A DNA stretch of 64,000 bases from Siderastrea radians (Eukaryota > Cnidaria > Anthozoa > Scleractinia > Rhizangiidae): positions 19,271,034 to 19,335,033 of the forward strand of contig OZ024895.1 in the NCBI GenBank assembly GCA_964017195.1. The letters are read 5' to 3'. A model generated the notes under the pieces. The model worked only from the letters and a program-made list of their open reading frames with translations, was not told the origin of the DNA and ran no database searches. The translations under genes were made by a program, and so were the position numbers. Below are positions 34,103 through 46,739 of this stretch, piece after piece (position 1 is the stretch's first letter; every line of letters starts with the position of its first letter).

Positions 34103-35975
34103 GTGATGGAATATTTTTACCATTACCTCCCCTCTGCTTGGTGGTTACGGGGGCCAAACTGCATTGTACAGTCAAGCCCTACTTTGCGTGCATTTGCTCA
34201 ATATGGAAACCTCATTACAACAGACAGTTTTCTCTGTCCTGGTGGTGTTAAAGCCCATACATTTTTAGACAAAATTGACCCACTTAATACAGACACCCTG
34301 TCATGGACAGTTTGTCCTGTTCTGAAGATGCCCATAATAACCAGTTCATCTGTGCAGTGTTTAAAAAAAGTATTTCATGTGGGATAATTTCTTTACAAAT
34401 GGACTCTCAAGATCGACGTTCCCCTAGGCCTGGTCCACAGTGGCGACATAACAATGTAAAGGAAAGATAGCATTTTTTCCTGAAGTCATTATGTTTATGT
34501 CATTATGTTAATATATTTATGCTGTTATGTTGTGTTGTTCACTCTGGTTACCGATGTACAAAATAAAAAATATTTAAAGAGGACTTTCGCTCTATAATTT
34601 ACTGTTACAAACCCATTTAAAGCTCTCACAAGCTTTGGATTTTATTTATTTTGTTGCTTAGAGCAGGAGTTAACAAGAGATCATAATATGGTAGACTAAA
34701 TTCCTGAACAAGCTCAGTAATTTGGTTGAAAGCAAATATAACAATTTGATCCTTGTAAGCCTAAGTCACTTTCAGGGGCAGACTAGACTGGATCCACATT
34801 TTGTTGTTAAACCTAGAGATGAAAAAGAGGAAAAAATCACTTAATTGGTTTAAGCCACCTCACGATTTGGCAGTTGTCACAAAGAAAACAACATGTGAGT
34901 TCATTACATTGGAATTGTTCAAATCTCAGCAGCTGAGTTTGCACAATAACATGAATCACATATCACATATTATAGTAATTATTTCCCACTCAAGAGAAAA
35001 CTTTTAGCTTAAAACAACAAAGAGACCTTAGAAAATTCTCAAGTCTTACTAGGGACGCTCTAGAAGAAGTGATGTTGTGCTACAGAACTGTCCTTACTTA
35101 CTCTTGTTTATCTCTAAAATCACCAAACTTTGATCACAAATAACAGAAAAACTGTAAGAGGTCCGATGGGGTCCAACCCTCTAAAATTAAACAATAACTA
35201 TTCCTACAATAGCTGGTACGATTTTCTAAAGTAAATCTGACACGATATTGAAACAAGGAACGAACGCATTGGTTGACTACAGAACATGGACAACAGCTGC
35301 CATATTGGACAAGCTCGCGAGGAAGTCTAATAATGACGAATTCTATGAGGATATTTTAAAACATAAAGCAGTAGATAGTAAAAGTAAAAACCTACCTTTC
35401 ATTTAAACTCCTCCATTGAGAAAAAGTGAGCTACATCTTGCAGAAAAGCACACTCAAAGCCATGAAAAGTTGCGTGGAGAAATTTTCTCAGAAAAGACTA
35501 ACGAATGAATACAGTGCTCTGATTGGTTGATCACAGCTACCAGAATGCCTTTCAGGCCGTGTCCAACCTCCTCTGCCATAGGCCATAGTGAAATACACAC
35601 CTTAATGAGCCTTACACGACGTATTTTAACCATCCACTACACCAATCCACTGTCTTCACGACTGCACTATCCGACTTCGTCGGTTAAAAATGACGATTCA
35701 GAGTAGAGATAAACAAATAAATAGAGAAATAATCAGAAGATTAAACTAAAAATTCCACAAAAATTCCTTACATTACGTTTAAATGAAGATAAATTACAAC
35801 TAAAACGAACTTCAATCGGTTAACTATTCCAGCTATCTACAATAATTGTAGCTAATTGTAGATTCCATAGAGTGTGTTCCCCCAGATACCACGCAGCTCG
35901 ATCTTTACAACCTCATTGGACCTTGGTATCACGCAGCTCTATTGTTGTGTTCATGGCAGCCATATTGGTCAGGAG
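34103..35975. other. Non-coding stretch
   Basis: No gene is seen. The segment contains short frames only and some CCAAT-like motifs near 35520-35535. Confidence 0.45.
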
Positions 35976-36394
35976 TAGGGTTGTCCACATTATGCTGGCA
36001 TAATTTTAAGCATAATAGTGAGGCAAAAGAATCGAGCATTATGCCAGAATAATAGTGCAAAGGTTCTTGGACTTGTTGTGCTTTAAAAACTTTGCCAAAA
36101 CCATGAGATTCCCACACAAGTCACCAGCCCAGGTACCACATTTTAAGACCAGGCCTGGTTACAAATTAGCAAAAACATGGCTTTCAGCAGTTCCAGTTCT
36201 ACAACATTGTCTGCTGCCTCCTCGGAATGTTTCCATTTACACTTGTAATCAACATAAACCTGTCTCCTGTGGTTTTTTATGTTAATTACAATGGAGCATA
36301 ATAGTGATGCTATTTGAGCATAATAGTGGCATTTGTTGAGCATAAAGAATTAGCATAATAGTGTGAAACATTGAGCATAATGTGGACAACCCTA
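35976..36394. mobile_element. hAT-type MITE with GCATAATAGT repeats
   Basis: The 419-bp insert has inverted ends TAGGGTTGTCCACATTATGC and an exact 8-bp duplication GTCAGGAG (35968-35975 and 36395-36402), the hAT signature. Both subterminal regions carry several spaced copies of GCATAATAGTG, which may be transposase-binding repeats. No coding capacity. Confidence 0.85.
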
Positions 36395-36402
36395 GTCAGG
36401 AG

Positions 36403-37801
36403 CAAAACAAATAAAACTTTTTGCATAAAAATAAAACTTTTTTCTCAATGGAAAGGAATTTTATTGTTTTTCTCCTCCAGCATGGCCACTGCGAACACAT
36501 TTTATTAAAATAATAAAATTGGAAACTAGAGGTCCTAGCATAGATCGTCAATTTCAAGCTGTCAAAACTTCTGAGAGTGTGCGCACTGACCCAAGAAGAA
36601 ACAAAAATTAGACATTAGAGTGAATTCGTATAACCCGTTTCTTATGTGCTAATGAGGCGCATAATATTCTAATGACCGGTTTGCGTACGCACGAGCGATT
36701 CACGATTGAAATACGTACCTGTGTTCAGCGTATGTCAAAGAAAATAAGCATTTTAAAAAAGATACAAAGTACAACTCCAGAAAAGTAATACTTGGCACAC
36801 TAGGTTTTTGTCATTTCGCTGATATCCAAACAGTGGAAGGAAAGAATAGCTCATTTTAAGCCTTGTTATTTTCAGAATATTCACAATTAGGAATTTGAAG
36901 CAACGGTTTTAACACTTAAGCTTACCTCTGTGAGAGCAAAAATTTTACGCTCTGAAATCAACAGCCTTCAACACACACCTCAACTCACAAATCAACGTCC
37001 TTCCATTGAAGTTTTTTGTGTTTAAGGTGAATGGCCGGCCCCAAAGTTTTGCAATACATGGGGCCTGTTTATTTCTACCGGAAGTTGCCGTGCATGCCGG
37101 GTTAAAAATTGGGGGAAACTAGCTCCAGTCTCCCGACGTGGAGTCCACGCGCGGAAAAAAATGGCGTCGGTTTGTTTTCATTGTCGGCCGGGGGAAAATA
37201 ACCGTTTTTGTTACACTTAAGTTTGAACTTTTGGTTTTAAATTGGCCTTCTTATGATTGTAGGAGGGGAAGACAGGTATACTACACCCCAGCTTGAAGTT
37301 TGTTTGTTTAAATCACCCGTTCTGACACAAATTCGTTCGCGGCCCGCGGTTCGTGTCCATATTTCTATTAAGCCGAAATAGTATCGGCTTCAACGACATT
37401 TTTTGGATGTGTGTGTTTGAGGACCTTTGGGACCGACGGAGGAACAGAGAAGCCTTACATTACTGAAATAAAACAAAGTGATTTGCCTAGTGTTGCTGTT
37501 ACTTTTATTTAGCTGCAATGAGTCAAGCGCGTGGATAAGCCCATCAATAAATTTCGCAGCTATGATTTACCCCGCGCGACTCGCAAACGTATTAATCAGT
37601 CAACAGTACATTCGAGAGCAACGAAACCCCTGATCATAAAATTAGCCTTAAAAAGCCATTTGTATGTTTTGGGGAGCTTAATTGAGAGGCACCTCGCGAG
37701 ACCCCTTGTCAGCCCTTTACCCTGCATATACGATCACGTCATCAACAGTTGCACTTGTAAGTTTTTGAGGTTTGAGTAATACTTTAAGGTGTTGCCATCA
37801 G
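36403..37801. other. Presumed upstream region of the zinc-finger pseudogene
   Basis: The region turns GC-richer around 37030-37200 and contains CCGGAAGT, an ETS-type core, and an ATGGCG start context at 37161 that leads only to a short frame. A good acceptor (...TTTTATTTAG, ending 37511) and donor (CACTT/GTAAGT, about 37757) bound a possible non-coding exon. This would fit a promoter and 5' untranslated exons, but I cannot confirm it. Confidence 0.3.
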
Positions 37802-39338
37802 ATGCCTAAGGTCTTCAGTTGTTCCGACTGTGAAAAAAACTATCAAACAGCTCGAGGATTAAGAAAACATTTCAAAAGCTACCCAAGCCACAAGCACGAA
37901 GAAAATGTAAAGACAGCACCGCTGCAAGCTGCTCATGCAGCAAACATTTTTCTGGACGTCCCTACGCACCTCCGCTCTGCGAGGCTCAAGGAGCTTCTCA
38001 AACTTTTGACACAAGAGGAATTTTCAACTGTGGTGCTGAGTACCATTTCCAGACATTTGTCAACTTCGTCATTTCTACTTTCAAGAAGCAAATTAGGAAA
38101 CGGTTCTCTTTCAGAAAGCAAGTTGCGAGGCGATTTGCAAGTCCTGCTTGGTATGGTGGCCAAAAGACGAAATTATATCCCAAAATTATCCCTGCGAGAA
38201 AAAACTTTTGATTCCAGAAAGATGTAGAGAATGGTTCAATTTTATTGACGATCTAAACATTCCTAAAGATCAACAAGAAAGAGCAAAGTTGGTCGACTTT
38301 GTTATTTCACATAAGGATGGAGAGTTTTTTAAAAGCACACTCATGCCAGTGGTTTTGAAGAGGAACTTTAATCAGTTTGTCCAGTTTGCAGCTGGACTAG
38401 TAAGTAATTTTAACATTGGTTACTCTAAATATCAAAACATAGTTCGAAATCAGCTTGGTAAAGAACTGGAACATGTTTTTGGAATCAATATCATGGTACC
38501 AAAAGATGACATGTGTGAAAAGCTAAAGGTACAAACGGGGGCTTTGCAAGAAAGTTTGTCACTAAATTTTACAACACAATGGTGTTGTTGCAGCTTACAC
38601 AAATGTTAAAAACACTGTAGAGTGGTTACCTGGCAAAGAAACACTTCAAGAAACAATTATGGCTCCCAAAGAAAAGTTAATCATCTATCACTACATTGAT
38701 GCTTTCCCATGGATGCAGTGGAGTAAGTTCTTCATGGGGAAACAGCAATAAGAGTCAAATTAGTAGAGCCCCACAATCTGTTAAGCTCCACTGTTACAGT
38801 GTGTTCTTGGTTAGGGCCAGATGACTACAGCCACGTAAGTAATCTCGGAAGAGAGACCCTTCGGCAGCTGTCCAGTTTGAAGTCAGTCTACCACCCAATT
38901 CTAAAGAAGAACATAGAAGTCATTGTGCGTGGTGTTGCAGACGGCTGTCAGCGGAGATCAATTACTGGAAGTTCTTCTGCGAGCTCCACTTATCCAATTC
39001 CTGAGTCACCAGAACATCACAAGCAACTTGGGGATATGAGAGTCATCTGTAATGGGCCAGTGTGGAAAGTGGAAATGTCTGAGAAAGGTGAAGAACAGTT
39101 CAAGACCTGGTTGGGAAAGAGAGTGGATAATAGTGAAAACAGGTTATTATTAGATTAATGACATTTTATTTAACAACTGATTGAATTGCCTTTATGGAAC
39201 AAATGACAGAAGGTTATTCCAGCCTCTCTTAAAAGCATTAGTCATGTTTGTACACTAGGAGCCTTCCAAACTGTAACACTCTTAAAATATAGAGACATGA
39301 ATGCCAAAAAATATAGATAGGATATTAAATGGTGGTGC

Positions 39339-39408
39339 GAAGATATGAATTTTCTTTTGGAGTGATACAATATTGTTTTTACCACGAGAAAATAAAATTC
39401 ATATCTTC
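39339..39408. repeat. Short foldback repeat in the pseudogene intron region
   Basis: GAAGATATGAATTTTC and its inverse close a 70-bp segment. It is probably part of a cnidarian MITE. AT-rich sequence and CRE-like TGACGTCA (near 39484) follow. Confidence 0.5.
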
Positions 39409-40292
39409 AAGCCACTGTGTAATTTTCTTTTTATTATGTGGACAAGAGTACTTTGCACAAACAACAGTGTAAGAGCGGGAAATGACGTCATCGATATCAT
39501 CACGTAGTGAGGATATGGAAAATAGGCCACTCGAGTTCCGGATGAAGTTTCCTTTGAACTTTACGAGTGGTGTATTTTCCACTAAACACTCTTGTCTATT
39601 TAATAAAAACTGTCAAACACTCGTACAGTAACCACACACAAATCATACCCAAACTGAGGGAAATACTCCAGACCTGTATTCAAAACTTTTAAGAGACCTG
39701 TTTTGAGCTATTTGTTTTAGAAAACACCCTTCTGTTAATTAAAATTAACACAATGTGCTTACTATCATTTATGGCAGACGAGAATATGCAAAGAAACATC
39801 TTGCTCAAACTGGACATCCTAATGCTTCTCAACTTGACCTCGAGAATTTTTATCCAGCAATGATGCACCAAGCTACAAGAGCAACAGAAACTATTGCACG
39901 AAGAATTGGCCAAGTCGCTGATGCTCTCAAACAAAATAGAAAACAATGGTTTCTAGAAGTACAAAAAGTTGCTCGTAAAGTTTGTTTAAGCAGTTATGAT
40001 GTCACATTTGATGAAAATGGTGTTCTGGCCTTCTTTGAAAAAGCAGAGGAACTTTTGAAGAACTCTTGTTTCAGCCCTTTGGTCACTGAAATATTGGTAT
40101 GTTTTTGTAATGGACTGAAAAGAATTTTCCACTGGATTTTGAACACCCCGAAAGAATTAACCAGACAGGAGTATGAATGTCAAGCAAGAGTTCTGCTAGG
40201 ATTTCAATTTGTTTTAATATTTGGCTCTGAAACTGTTACTGCTACTGTGAAAGAACTGGTAGCTTACACTGGCTTTTACATCGAGAATGCTC

Positions 40293-40684
40293 TTAAAGGG
40301 GCATAGTCACGAGGATTTTGCAGATTTTTGGTCAAAACTGTGCTAAAATTATCGGTAGCTAACTTAATCCATGCCCAACATTGTGTTTGAACATTTAAAG
40401 GAACATATTAACTTAATTTCATTGAGAGAAAACAAACCATGACAATTTAATATCGATTTAATGTCAACACGCTGAAAGAATTTGAAAAGTTTAGCCTAAT
40501 TTTTTCAAGTTGCAATCCATTTCCATCCATGCCATCCGTAGCAACAGACGACAGAAAATAGCTTCAGTGAAGTAATATAGACTTCGGTAACAAAACTAAA
40601 TCATTATTCGTGGGCATTCATTGATGTAAGGACATATTTTAAATTTTTAAAGTGAACTAAAATAGCGTGACTATGCCCCTTTAA
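40293..40684. mobile_element. TTAA-flanked MITE in a coding exon
   Basis: The 384-bp insert (40297-40680) has 15-bp inverted ends AGGGGCATAGTCACG and TTAA on both sides (40293-40296 and 40681-40684). Removing it with one TTAA restores the reading frame across ENALK-DATLSGLPL. The TTAA duplication fits Kolobok or piggyBac-type transposition. No coding capacity. Confidence 0.88.
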
Positions 40685-40886
40685 AGATGCCACCTTGAGT
40701 GGACTCCCTTTGAGCCTGCACAATTTTAACGACAGCATCATGGAAACAAGACACAAGGATGCCAAGCAAGGCAATTACATTTACAGTGGTGGGCGAACAG
40801 GTGAAACAGGAAAGATTGACTATCAAAGACGAGTACTCACCCAACAATTCTGTCACGAGTGGGCATCTGTTGAGAACAGAGAGTAG

Positions 40887-41573
40887 AAAGGCTGCCTTTA
40901 CTCGTCAGACTCGAAAGTCCAGAAACATGAATCTGAGGATTTACCAAATCATCTATTAAAGAGAAAGAAAACGGTTTGATACATATAAATGACTCTGTAA
41001 TGTGAAGAACAAAACAAAAATATGAATTTCATGACTCCATCCATGTAATATAATTTCCAGCCAACTCTAAGAACTGTCAAAAGATGTTTTTGTACATGCT
41101 GTTGTCTAGTTCAAGTACTTAACAAGTGATTCGTATTATGGGCTATTTTTATGTACTTTTCAATAATACCCGTTCTGTTTCATTTATAACAGCACATTCC
41201 TTTTCAAGACACTACAAGAAAGTCAGCTCATGATGAATCACCAAATGATACATCACAAACTGCTCCTGAAGTTGAGGTACATGTAATTATTAAAATAAAT
41301 ATAAGCACTTACATGGTATTTCCTTATTATAAACCTGTAAAATGTTAAAAAAGTAACCATAAAATTGTTTAGACTTATTAATTTTGGGTTACATATCTAA
41401 GAGAACAGTAATGTAAATGTCTCATATTAACTCGAAGCAAATGAGATCAATTTCAACGAACTTAAATCGAATTCAATGAACAGAATTATGTAATAGAGCA
41501 AGGAACTAGAACACAGGCGAAAATTGGGAAGTACGTCATGTCAAGCCAACATATAGTCTCCCTATATATAGAA
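40887..41573. other. Non-coding, possible trailing exon
   Basis: A segment at about 41191-41275 is bounded by TTATAACAG and GTACAT and could be an exon (HIPFQDTTRKSAHDESPND in one frame). Evidence is weak. Confidence 0.2.
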
Positions 41574-43652
41574 GCTGCTTTGCTTGCTTGAGCTGCTTTG
41601 CCTACTTGAGGTGCTTTGCTTGCTTGAGGTGCTTTGCTTGCTTGAGGTGCTTTGCTTGCTTGAGGTGCTTTGCTTGCTTGAGGTGCTTTGCTTCCTTGAG
41701 CTGCTTTGCCTACTTGAGGTGCTTTGCCTGCTTGAGGTGCTTTGTTTGCTTGAGCTGCTTTGCTTGCTTGAGCTGCTTTGCTTCCTTGAGGTGCTTTGCT
41801 AACTTGAGGTGCTTTGCTTGCTTGAGTTGCTTTGCCTGCTTGAGGTGCTTTGCCTACTTGAGGTGCTTTGCCTACTTGACCTGCTTTGCCTGCTTGAGGT
41901 GCTTTGCTTGCTTGAGGTGCTTTGCTTCCTTGAGGTGCTTTGCCTACTTGAGGTGCTTTACCTTACTTGAGGTGCTTTGCTTACTTGAGGTGCTTTGTTT
42001 GCTTGAGGTGCTTTGCCTACTTGAGGTGCTTTGCTTCCTTGAGCTGCTTTGCCTACTTGAGGTGCTTTGCCTACTTGAGGTGCTTTGCCTACTTGAGATG
42101 CTTTGCTTGCTTGAGGTGCTTTGCTTGCTTGAGGTGCTTTGCCTACTTGAGGTGCTTTGCTTGCTTGAGGTGCTTTGCTTCCTTGAGCTGCTTTGCCTAC
42201 TTGAGGTGCTTTGCCTGCTTGAGGTGCTTTGCCTACTTGAGGTGCTTTGCTTGGTTGAGGTGCTTTGCTTGCTTGAGGTGCTTTGCCTACTTGAGGTGCT
42301 TTGCTTGCTTGAGTTGCTTTGCCTGCTTGAGGTGCTTTGCCTACTTGAGGTGCTTTGCCTACTTGACCTGCTTTGCCTGCTTGAGTTGCTTTGCCTGCTT
42401 GAGGCGCTTTGCCTACTTGAGGTGCTTTGCCTACTTGACCTGCTTTGCCTACTTGAGGTGCTTTGCTTGCTTGAGGTTCTTTGCTTGCTTGAGGTGCTTT
42501 GCCTGCTTGAGGTGCTTTACCTTACTTGAGGTGCTTTGTTTGCTTGAGGTGCTTTGCCTACTTGAGGTGCTTTGCTTCCTTGAGCTGCTTTGCCTAGTTG
42601 AGGTGCTTTCCCTTACTTGAGGTGCTTTGCTTGCTTGAGGTGCTTTGCCTACTTGAGGTGCTTTGCTTGCTTGAGCTACTTTGCTTTCTTGAGGTGCTTT
42701 GCCTACTTGAGGTACTTTGCTTGCTTGAGGTGCTTTGCCTACTTGAGGTGCTTTGCTTGCTTGAGCTACTTTGCTTGCTTGAGGTGCTTTGCCTACTTGA
42801 GGTGCTTTGCTTACTAGAGGTTCTTTGCTTGCTTGAGGTGCTTTGCCTACTTGAGGTGCTTTGCTTGCTTGAGGTGCTTTGCCTACTTGAGGTACTTTTG
42901 CTTGCTTGAGGTGCTTTGCCTAGTTGACGTGCTTTGCTTACTTGAGGTGCTTTGCCTACTTGAGGTGCTTTGCTTGCTTGAGCTGCTTTGCTAGTGTGAG
43001 GTGCTTTGCCTACTTGAGGTGCTTTGCCTACTTGAGGTGCTTTGCTTGGTTGAGGTGCTTTGCTTGCTTGAGGTGCTTTGCCTACTTGAGGTGCTTTGCC
43101 TACTTGAGGTGCTTTGCCTACTTGAGGTGCTTTGCTTGCTTGAGCTACTTTGCTTGCTTGAGGTGTTTTGCCTACTTGAGGTGCTTTGCTTGCTTGAGCT
43201 GCTTTGCTAGTGTGAGGTGCTTTGCCTACTTGAGGTGCTTTGCCTACTTGAGGTGCTTTGCTTGGTTGAGGTGCTTTGCTTGCTTGAGGTGCTTTGCCTA
43301 CTTGAGGTGCTTTGCCTACTTGAGGTGCTTTGCCTACTTGAGGTGCTTTGCTTGCTTGAGCTACTTTGCTTGCTTGAGGTGCTTTGCCTACTTGAGGTGC
43401 TTTGCTTGCTTGAGGTGCTTTGCCTACTTGAGGTGCTTTGCCTACTTGACCTGCTTTGTCTACTTGAGGTGCTTTGCTTGCTTGAGGTGCTTTGCTTGCT
43501 TGAGGTGCTTTGCCTGCTTGAGGTGCTTTACCTTACTTGAGGTGCTTTGCTTACTTGAGGTGCTTTGTTTGCTTGAGGTGCTTTGCCTACTTGAGGTGCT
43601 TTGCTTCCTTGAGCTGCTTTGCCTACTTGAGGTGCTTTGCCTACTTGAGCTG
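41574..43652. repeat. 18-bp satellite array, block 1
   Basis: The unit is 18 bp (CTTGAGGTGCTTTGCCTA type, with A/G and C/T variants), repeated over 110 times. Unit length is a multiple of three, so two plus-strand frames stay open for hundreds of codons (LEVLCL and LRCFAY repeats); these are not credible genes. Higher-order copies exist: GCTAGTGTGAGG at 42990 recurs 216 bp later, exactly 12 units. Confidence 0.95.
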
Positions 43653-43821
43653 CTTGAGTTGTCATTATACTCAAGTAGTTTAAGGCCTCGGCCAATGGTT
43701 TTAAGCTTGGAATGGTTTATTGGCTACACCTTTGGTAAAGGCAGAATGGAATTGAATCGAAATTTGGGGTAAGATAAAGAACTTAGTCGCCAATAAGCCA
43801 GTTCGGAGCCAGTTCGGAGCC
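43653..43821. repeat. Unique-sequence spacer inside the satellite, copy 1
   Basis: This spacer of about 165 bp is nearly identical to 44844-45000. It ends in a short duplication of CAGTTCGGAGC. Finding the array's right flank twice shows that array plus flank were duplicated together. Confidence 0.85.
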
Positions 43822-44843
43822 TACTTGAGGTGCTTTGCCTGCTTGAGGTGCTTTGTTTGCTTGAGCTGCTTTGCTTGGTTGAGGTGCTTTGCTTCCTTGA
43901 GGTGCTTTGCTTACTTGAGGTGCTTTGCTTGCTTGAGTTGCTTTGCCTGCTTGAGGTGCTTTGCCTACTTGAGGTGCTTTGCCTACTTGACCTGCTTTGC
44001 CTGCTTGAGTTGCTTTGCCTGCTTGAGGCGCTTTGCCTACTTGAGGTGCTTTGCCTACTTGACCTGCTTTGCCTACTTGAGGTGCTTTGCTTGCTTGAGG
44101 TGCTTTGCTTGCTTGAGGTGCTTTGCCTGCTTGAGGTGCTTTACCTTACTTGAGGTGCTTTGTTTGCTTGAGGTGCTTTGCCTACTTGAGGTGCTTTGCT
44201 TCCTTGAGCTGCTTTGCCTAGTTGAGGTGCTTTCCCTTACTTGAGGTGCTTTGCTTGCTTGAGGTGCTTTGCCTACTTGAGGTGCTTTGCTTGCTTGAGC
44301 TACTTTGCTTTCTTGAGGTGCTTTGCCTACTTGAGGTACTTTGCTTGCTTGAGGTGCTTTGCTTGCTTGAGGTGCTTTGCCTACTTGAGGTGCTTTGCTT
44401 GCTTGAGCTACTTTGCTTGCTTGAGGTGCTTTGCCTACTTGAGGTGCTTTGCCTACTTGAGGTGCTTTGCCTACTTGAGGTGCTTTGCTTGCTTGAGCTA
44501 CTTTGCTTGCTTGAGGTGCTTTGCCTACTTGAGGTGCTTTGCTTGCTTGAGGTGCTTTGCCTACTTGAGGTGCTTTGCTTGCTTGAGTTGCTTTGCCTGC
44601 TTGAGGTGCTTTGCCTACTTGAGGTGCTTTGCCTACTTGACCTGCTTTGTCTACTTGAGGTGCTTTGCTTGCTTGAGGTGCTTTGCTTGCTTGAGGTGCT
44701 TTGCCTGCTTGAGGTGCTTTACCTTACTTGAGGTGCTTTGCTTACTTGAGGTGCTTTGTTTGCTTGAGGTGCTTTGCCTACTTGAGGTGCTTTGCTTCCT
44801 TGAGCTGCTTTGCCTACTTGAGGTGCTTTGCCTACTTGAGCTG
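43822..44843. repeat. 18-bp satellite array, block 2
   Basis: This has the same unit and orientation as block 1. Several rare variants (GCCTAGTTGAGG, GAGGCGCTTTG) recur at a fixed 1624-bp distance from block 1, so the block arose by segmental duplication. Confidence 0.95.
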
Positions 44844-45000
44844 CTTGAGTTGTCATTATACTCAAGTAGTTTAAGGCCTGGGCCAATGGTTTTAAGCTTG
44901 GAATGGTTTATTGGCTACACCTTTGGTAAAGGCAGAATGGAATTGAATCGAAATTTGGGGTAAGATAAAGAACTTAGTCGCCAATAAGCCAGTTCGGAGC
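44844..45000. repeat. Satellite flank, copy 2
   Basis: This is the second copy of the spacer at 43653-43821. The sequence beyond 45000 is unrelated. Confidence 0.85.
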
Positions 45001-46739
45001 TTTCAAAAACACATGCGCGCTTTGGGATAAAAGCAAGCATCGTTGAAAAATACAGTAGCATTTAAATGTAAACCACACGGCTAATTTTAATGTTCTATTG
45101 TATTTTTGATGTATTCCTGTTGACGTATTCCTGTTCCCGCCGCTGCCTACATCTGTTTTCTAAAAGTCGGAACTGGCTTCTACGCCAGTTTCCTTCATTT
45201 TCAATTTTTGGTCACGTGACCTGCCACGTTAAGGCAAAGACAACCCCAAGATGTCCATTCCGGGAAAAATTCATCCTGTTCTTGGTATCCCAGCGAGAGA
45301 TATTGCTAATCAATCAACTTTCCTATCACACTGTTCACCCACAGGCCTTAAAAAACTTGAGTTTTCTTGTAGCGTCAAAAGCGTAGCGACTGGAGGCTTG
45401 CCTCACGTGGCTGTAGGGAGCGACAACGTGCCTTCACTTTACACTTTATAGCCTTTCCACTCCCTTCAGTTCTTCCTTTAGTTTCGAAGGTTATGTGCGT
45501 TGACACAACGAATCAAAGCCAAAACAGCAATCATTTTTTCACTACATTTAACTTTCGTATGTTAAGCTTGCAGTGACTAAGTTCGAAAGCATAAAGACAG
45601 TACTGTTCCTATTAAATAACTTTTCTGTGCAGCTTGAGTGAAACACTTGTGAAAGCAGTCAAAGAAGAAACCAAAATGATGTAAATAATCTGAAAATTGT
45701 GCATTTTCAATGACTGCTTCAAAGAAAAATGCATCTACTTAACTACTGCGCGAGATGGGGTTCCCCCGTAAAAATGACGAGGATGCTCTTCGTCACCTTT
45801 AGGGATAAACTTGTCGATTGGATCGCTTAGAGTTCAAAAAATGTAAATGACGACCGTGTCATTTGGATTTTTGGACGTATTAGGACAGTTACGTCATTGT
45901 TTAAAAATGGGTCGGTACCTCTTAGGGATAAAAATGAACTTTGAGCCACGCCTACAAGTTTTGACGGGTCTTGTCATACTTTACAACGAGCACCCTCATC
46001 ATTTTTACATGGGACTTCTCCCCCAATGATCCTATTCAACACACTAAGCTTGCGATTTCGGTTGTTTTGTTATTCGTACAAAGTGAACAACAACTTTGAT
46101 TTTAAAACAAGACATGTTTCGGTCGAAATTGACAGATCCTTTAAAATAAGTAATACGTTATACTAGGCTAGGTTTCCGTCCTTGCTTTAAAATACAATTT
46201 GTTGTTCATTTTTTACTGATTCTTGCCTGTCTGCTATCATCCAGCCAATTTTTGTTATTTCGTTTCAGTTGACTAGTTGTTTTCAACCAGGGTATTGTTT
46301 ATTTGATTAAACGATATTAGCATCAGATGTGGACTTCAAATCTTCGTCCTCCTTAACCAGTATATTGAATCACAATTTAGATATATATTCAGGAAGTGTT
46401 GAAGTACTAGGAGCTTACGGAACCACAATGCATATAGGTTGCTCCACTCACAAACGTTCCGCCTTCCACTGCAATTAGTACACACTAGTGAGTGCAACGA
46501 ATTTAAGGCTTGGGTGGACAGTTTCATACCTTCCTTACCTTTGTTCTTGTTCACAAAAAAAAAAGGCAAAAGCCTAGTCGTGTGGATGTTTTAATTGTAA
46601 TTATGAGGATTTTAAAGGAAGTCATTGTTACTTTGTGCCTTTCAAAAAATTGCCCGTGTTCACCTGTTCCCTCCTTAAATCATCTGCTCGCCCTTTAACC
46701 AATGCCCCCCCCCCTTCATAAAAGCACTGATGTCCAGGT
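45001..46739. other. Spacer between inverted satellites, no supported gene
   Basis: The longest plausible frame is 45251-45451 (66 codons, starting MSIPGKIHPVLG), with no family match. The segment also contains the MITE relative at 45757-46024. Confidence 0.4.
45757..46024. mobile_element. Diverged relative of the poly-G MITE
   Basis: Ends of the form GGGGTTCCCCCGTAAAAATG and, inverted, CATTTTTACATGGGACTTC, plus internal GAGGATGCTC and GAGCACCCTC, match the layout of 24185-24561. A fragment sharing GTGGCTCAAAGTTCATT and TATCCCTAAGAGGTAC lies inverted at about 47630-47680. No target duplication was found. Confidence 0.55.

Larger units (their letters stand above)
37802..40886 (+). pseudogene. 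C2H2 zinc-finger gene, possibly transposase-derived, broken
   Basis: The ATG at 37802 follows a good acceptor. The N-terminus has one C2H2 finger (CSDCEKNYQTARGLRKHFKSYPSH), with a 6-residue gap between the histidines. Exon 1 (to 38150) joins in phase to 38218 across a 67-nt intron (GTATGG...TTCCAG). Later recognisable parts are in shifting frames: KNTVEWLPGKETL (from ~38604), KLIIYHYIDAFPW, then WLGPDDYSHVSNLG and VADGCQRRSITGSSSAS (38799-39130). Frame changes near 38550-38575 and in the G-run at 38735-38740 are breaks. An exon from about 39776 carries LAQTGHPNASQLDLENFYPAMM through to the stop at 40884, but is split by a TTAA-flanked MITE at 40297-40680. The spaced Asp motifs recall DDE transposases, but I cannot name the family. 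Confidence 0.6.

Noticed and set aside
33808..34400. pogo/Tigger-type element
   Set aside because: CAGTTGAACC-like and GTGTCC-like motifs occur, but in direct rather than inverted order and without TA duplication.
41584..44963. Long plus-strand frames with LEVLCL or LRCFAY hexapeptides
   Set aside because: They follow from an 18-bp repeat unit, multiple frames are open at once, and variants do not respect codon positions.
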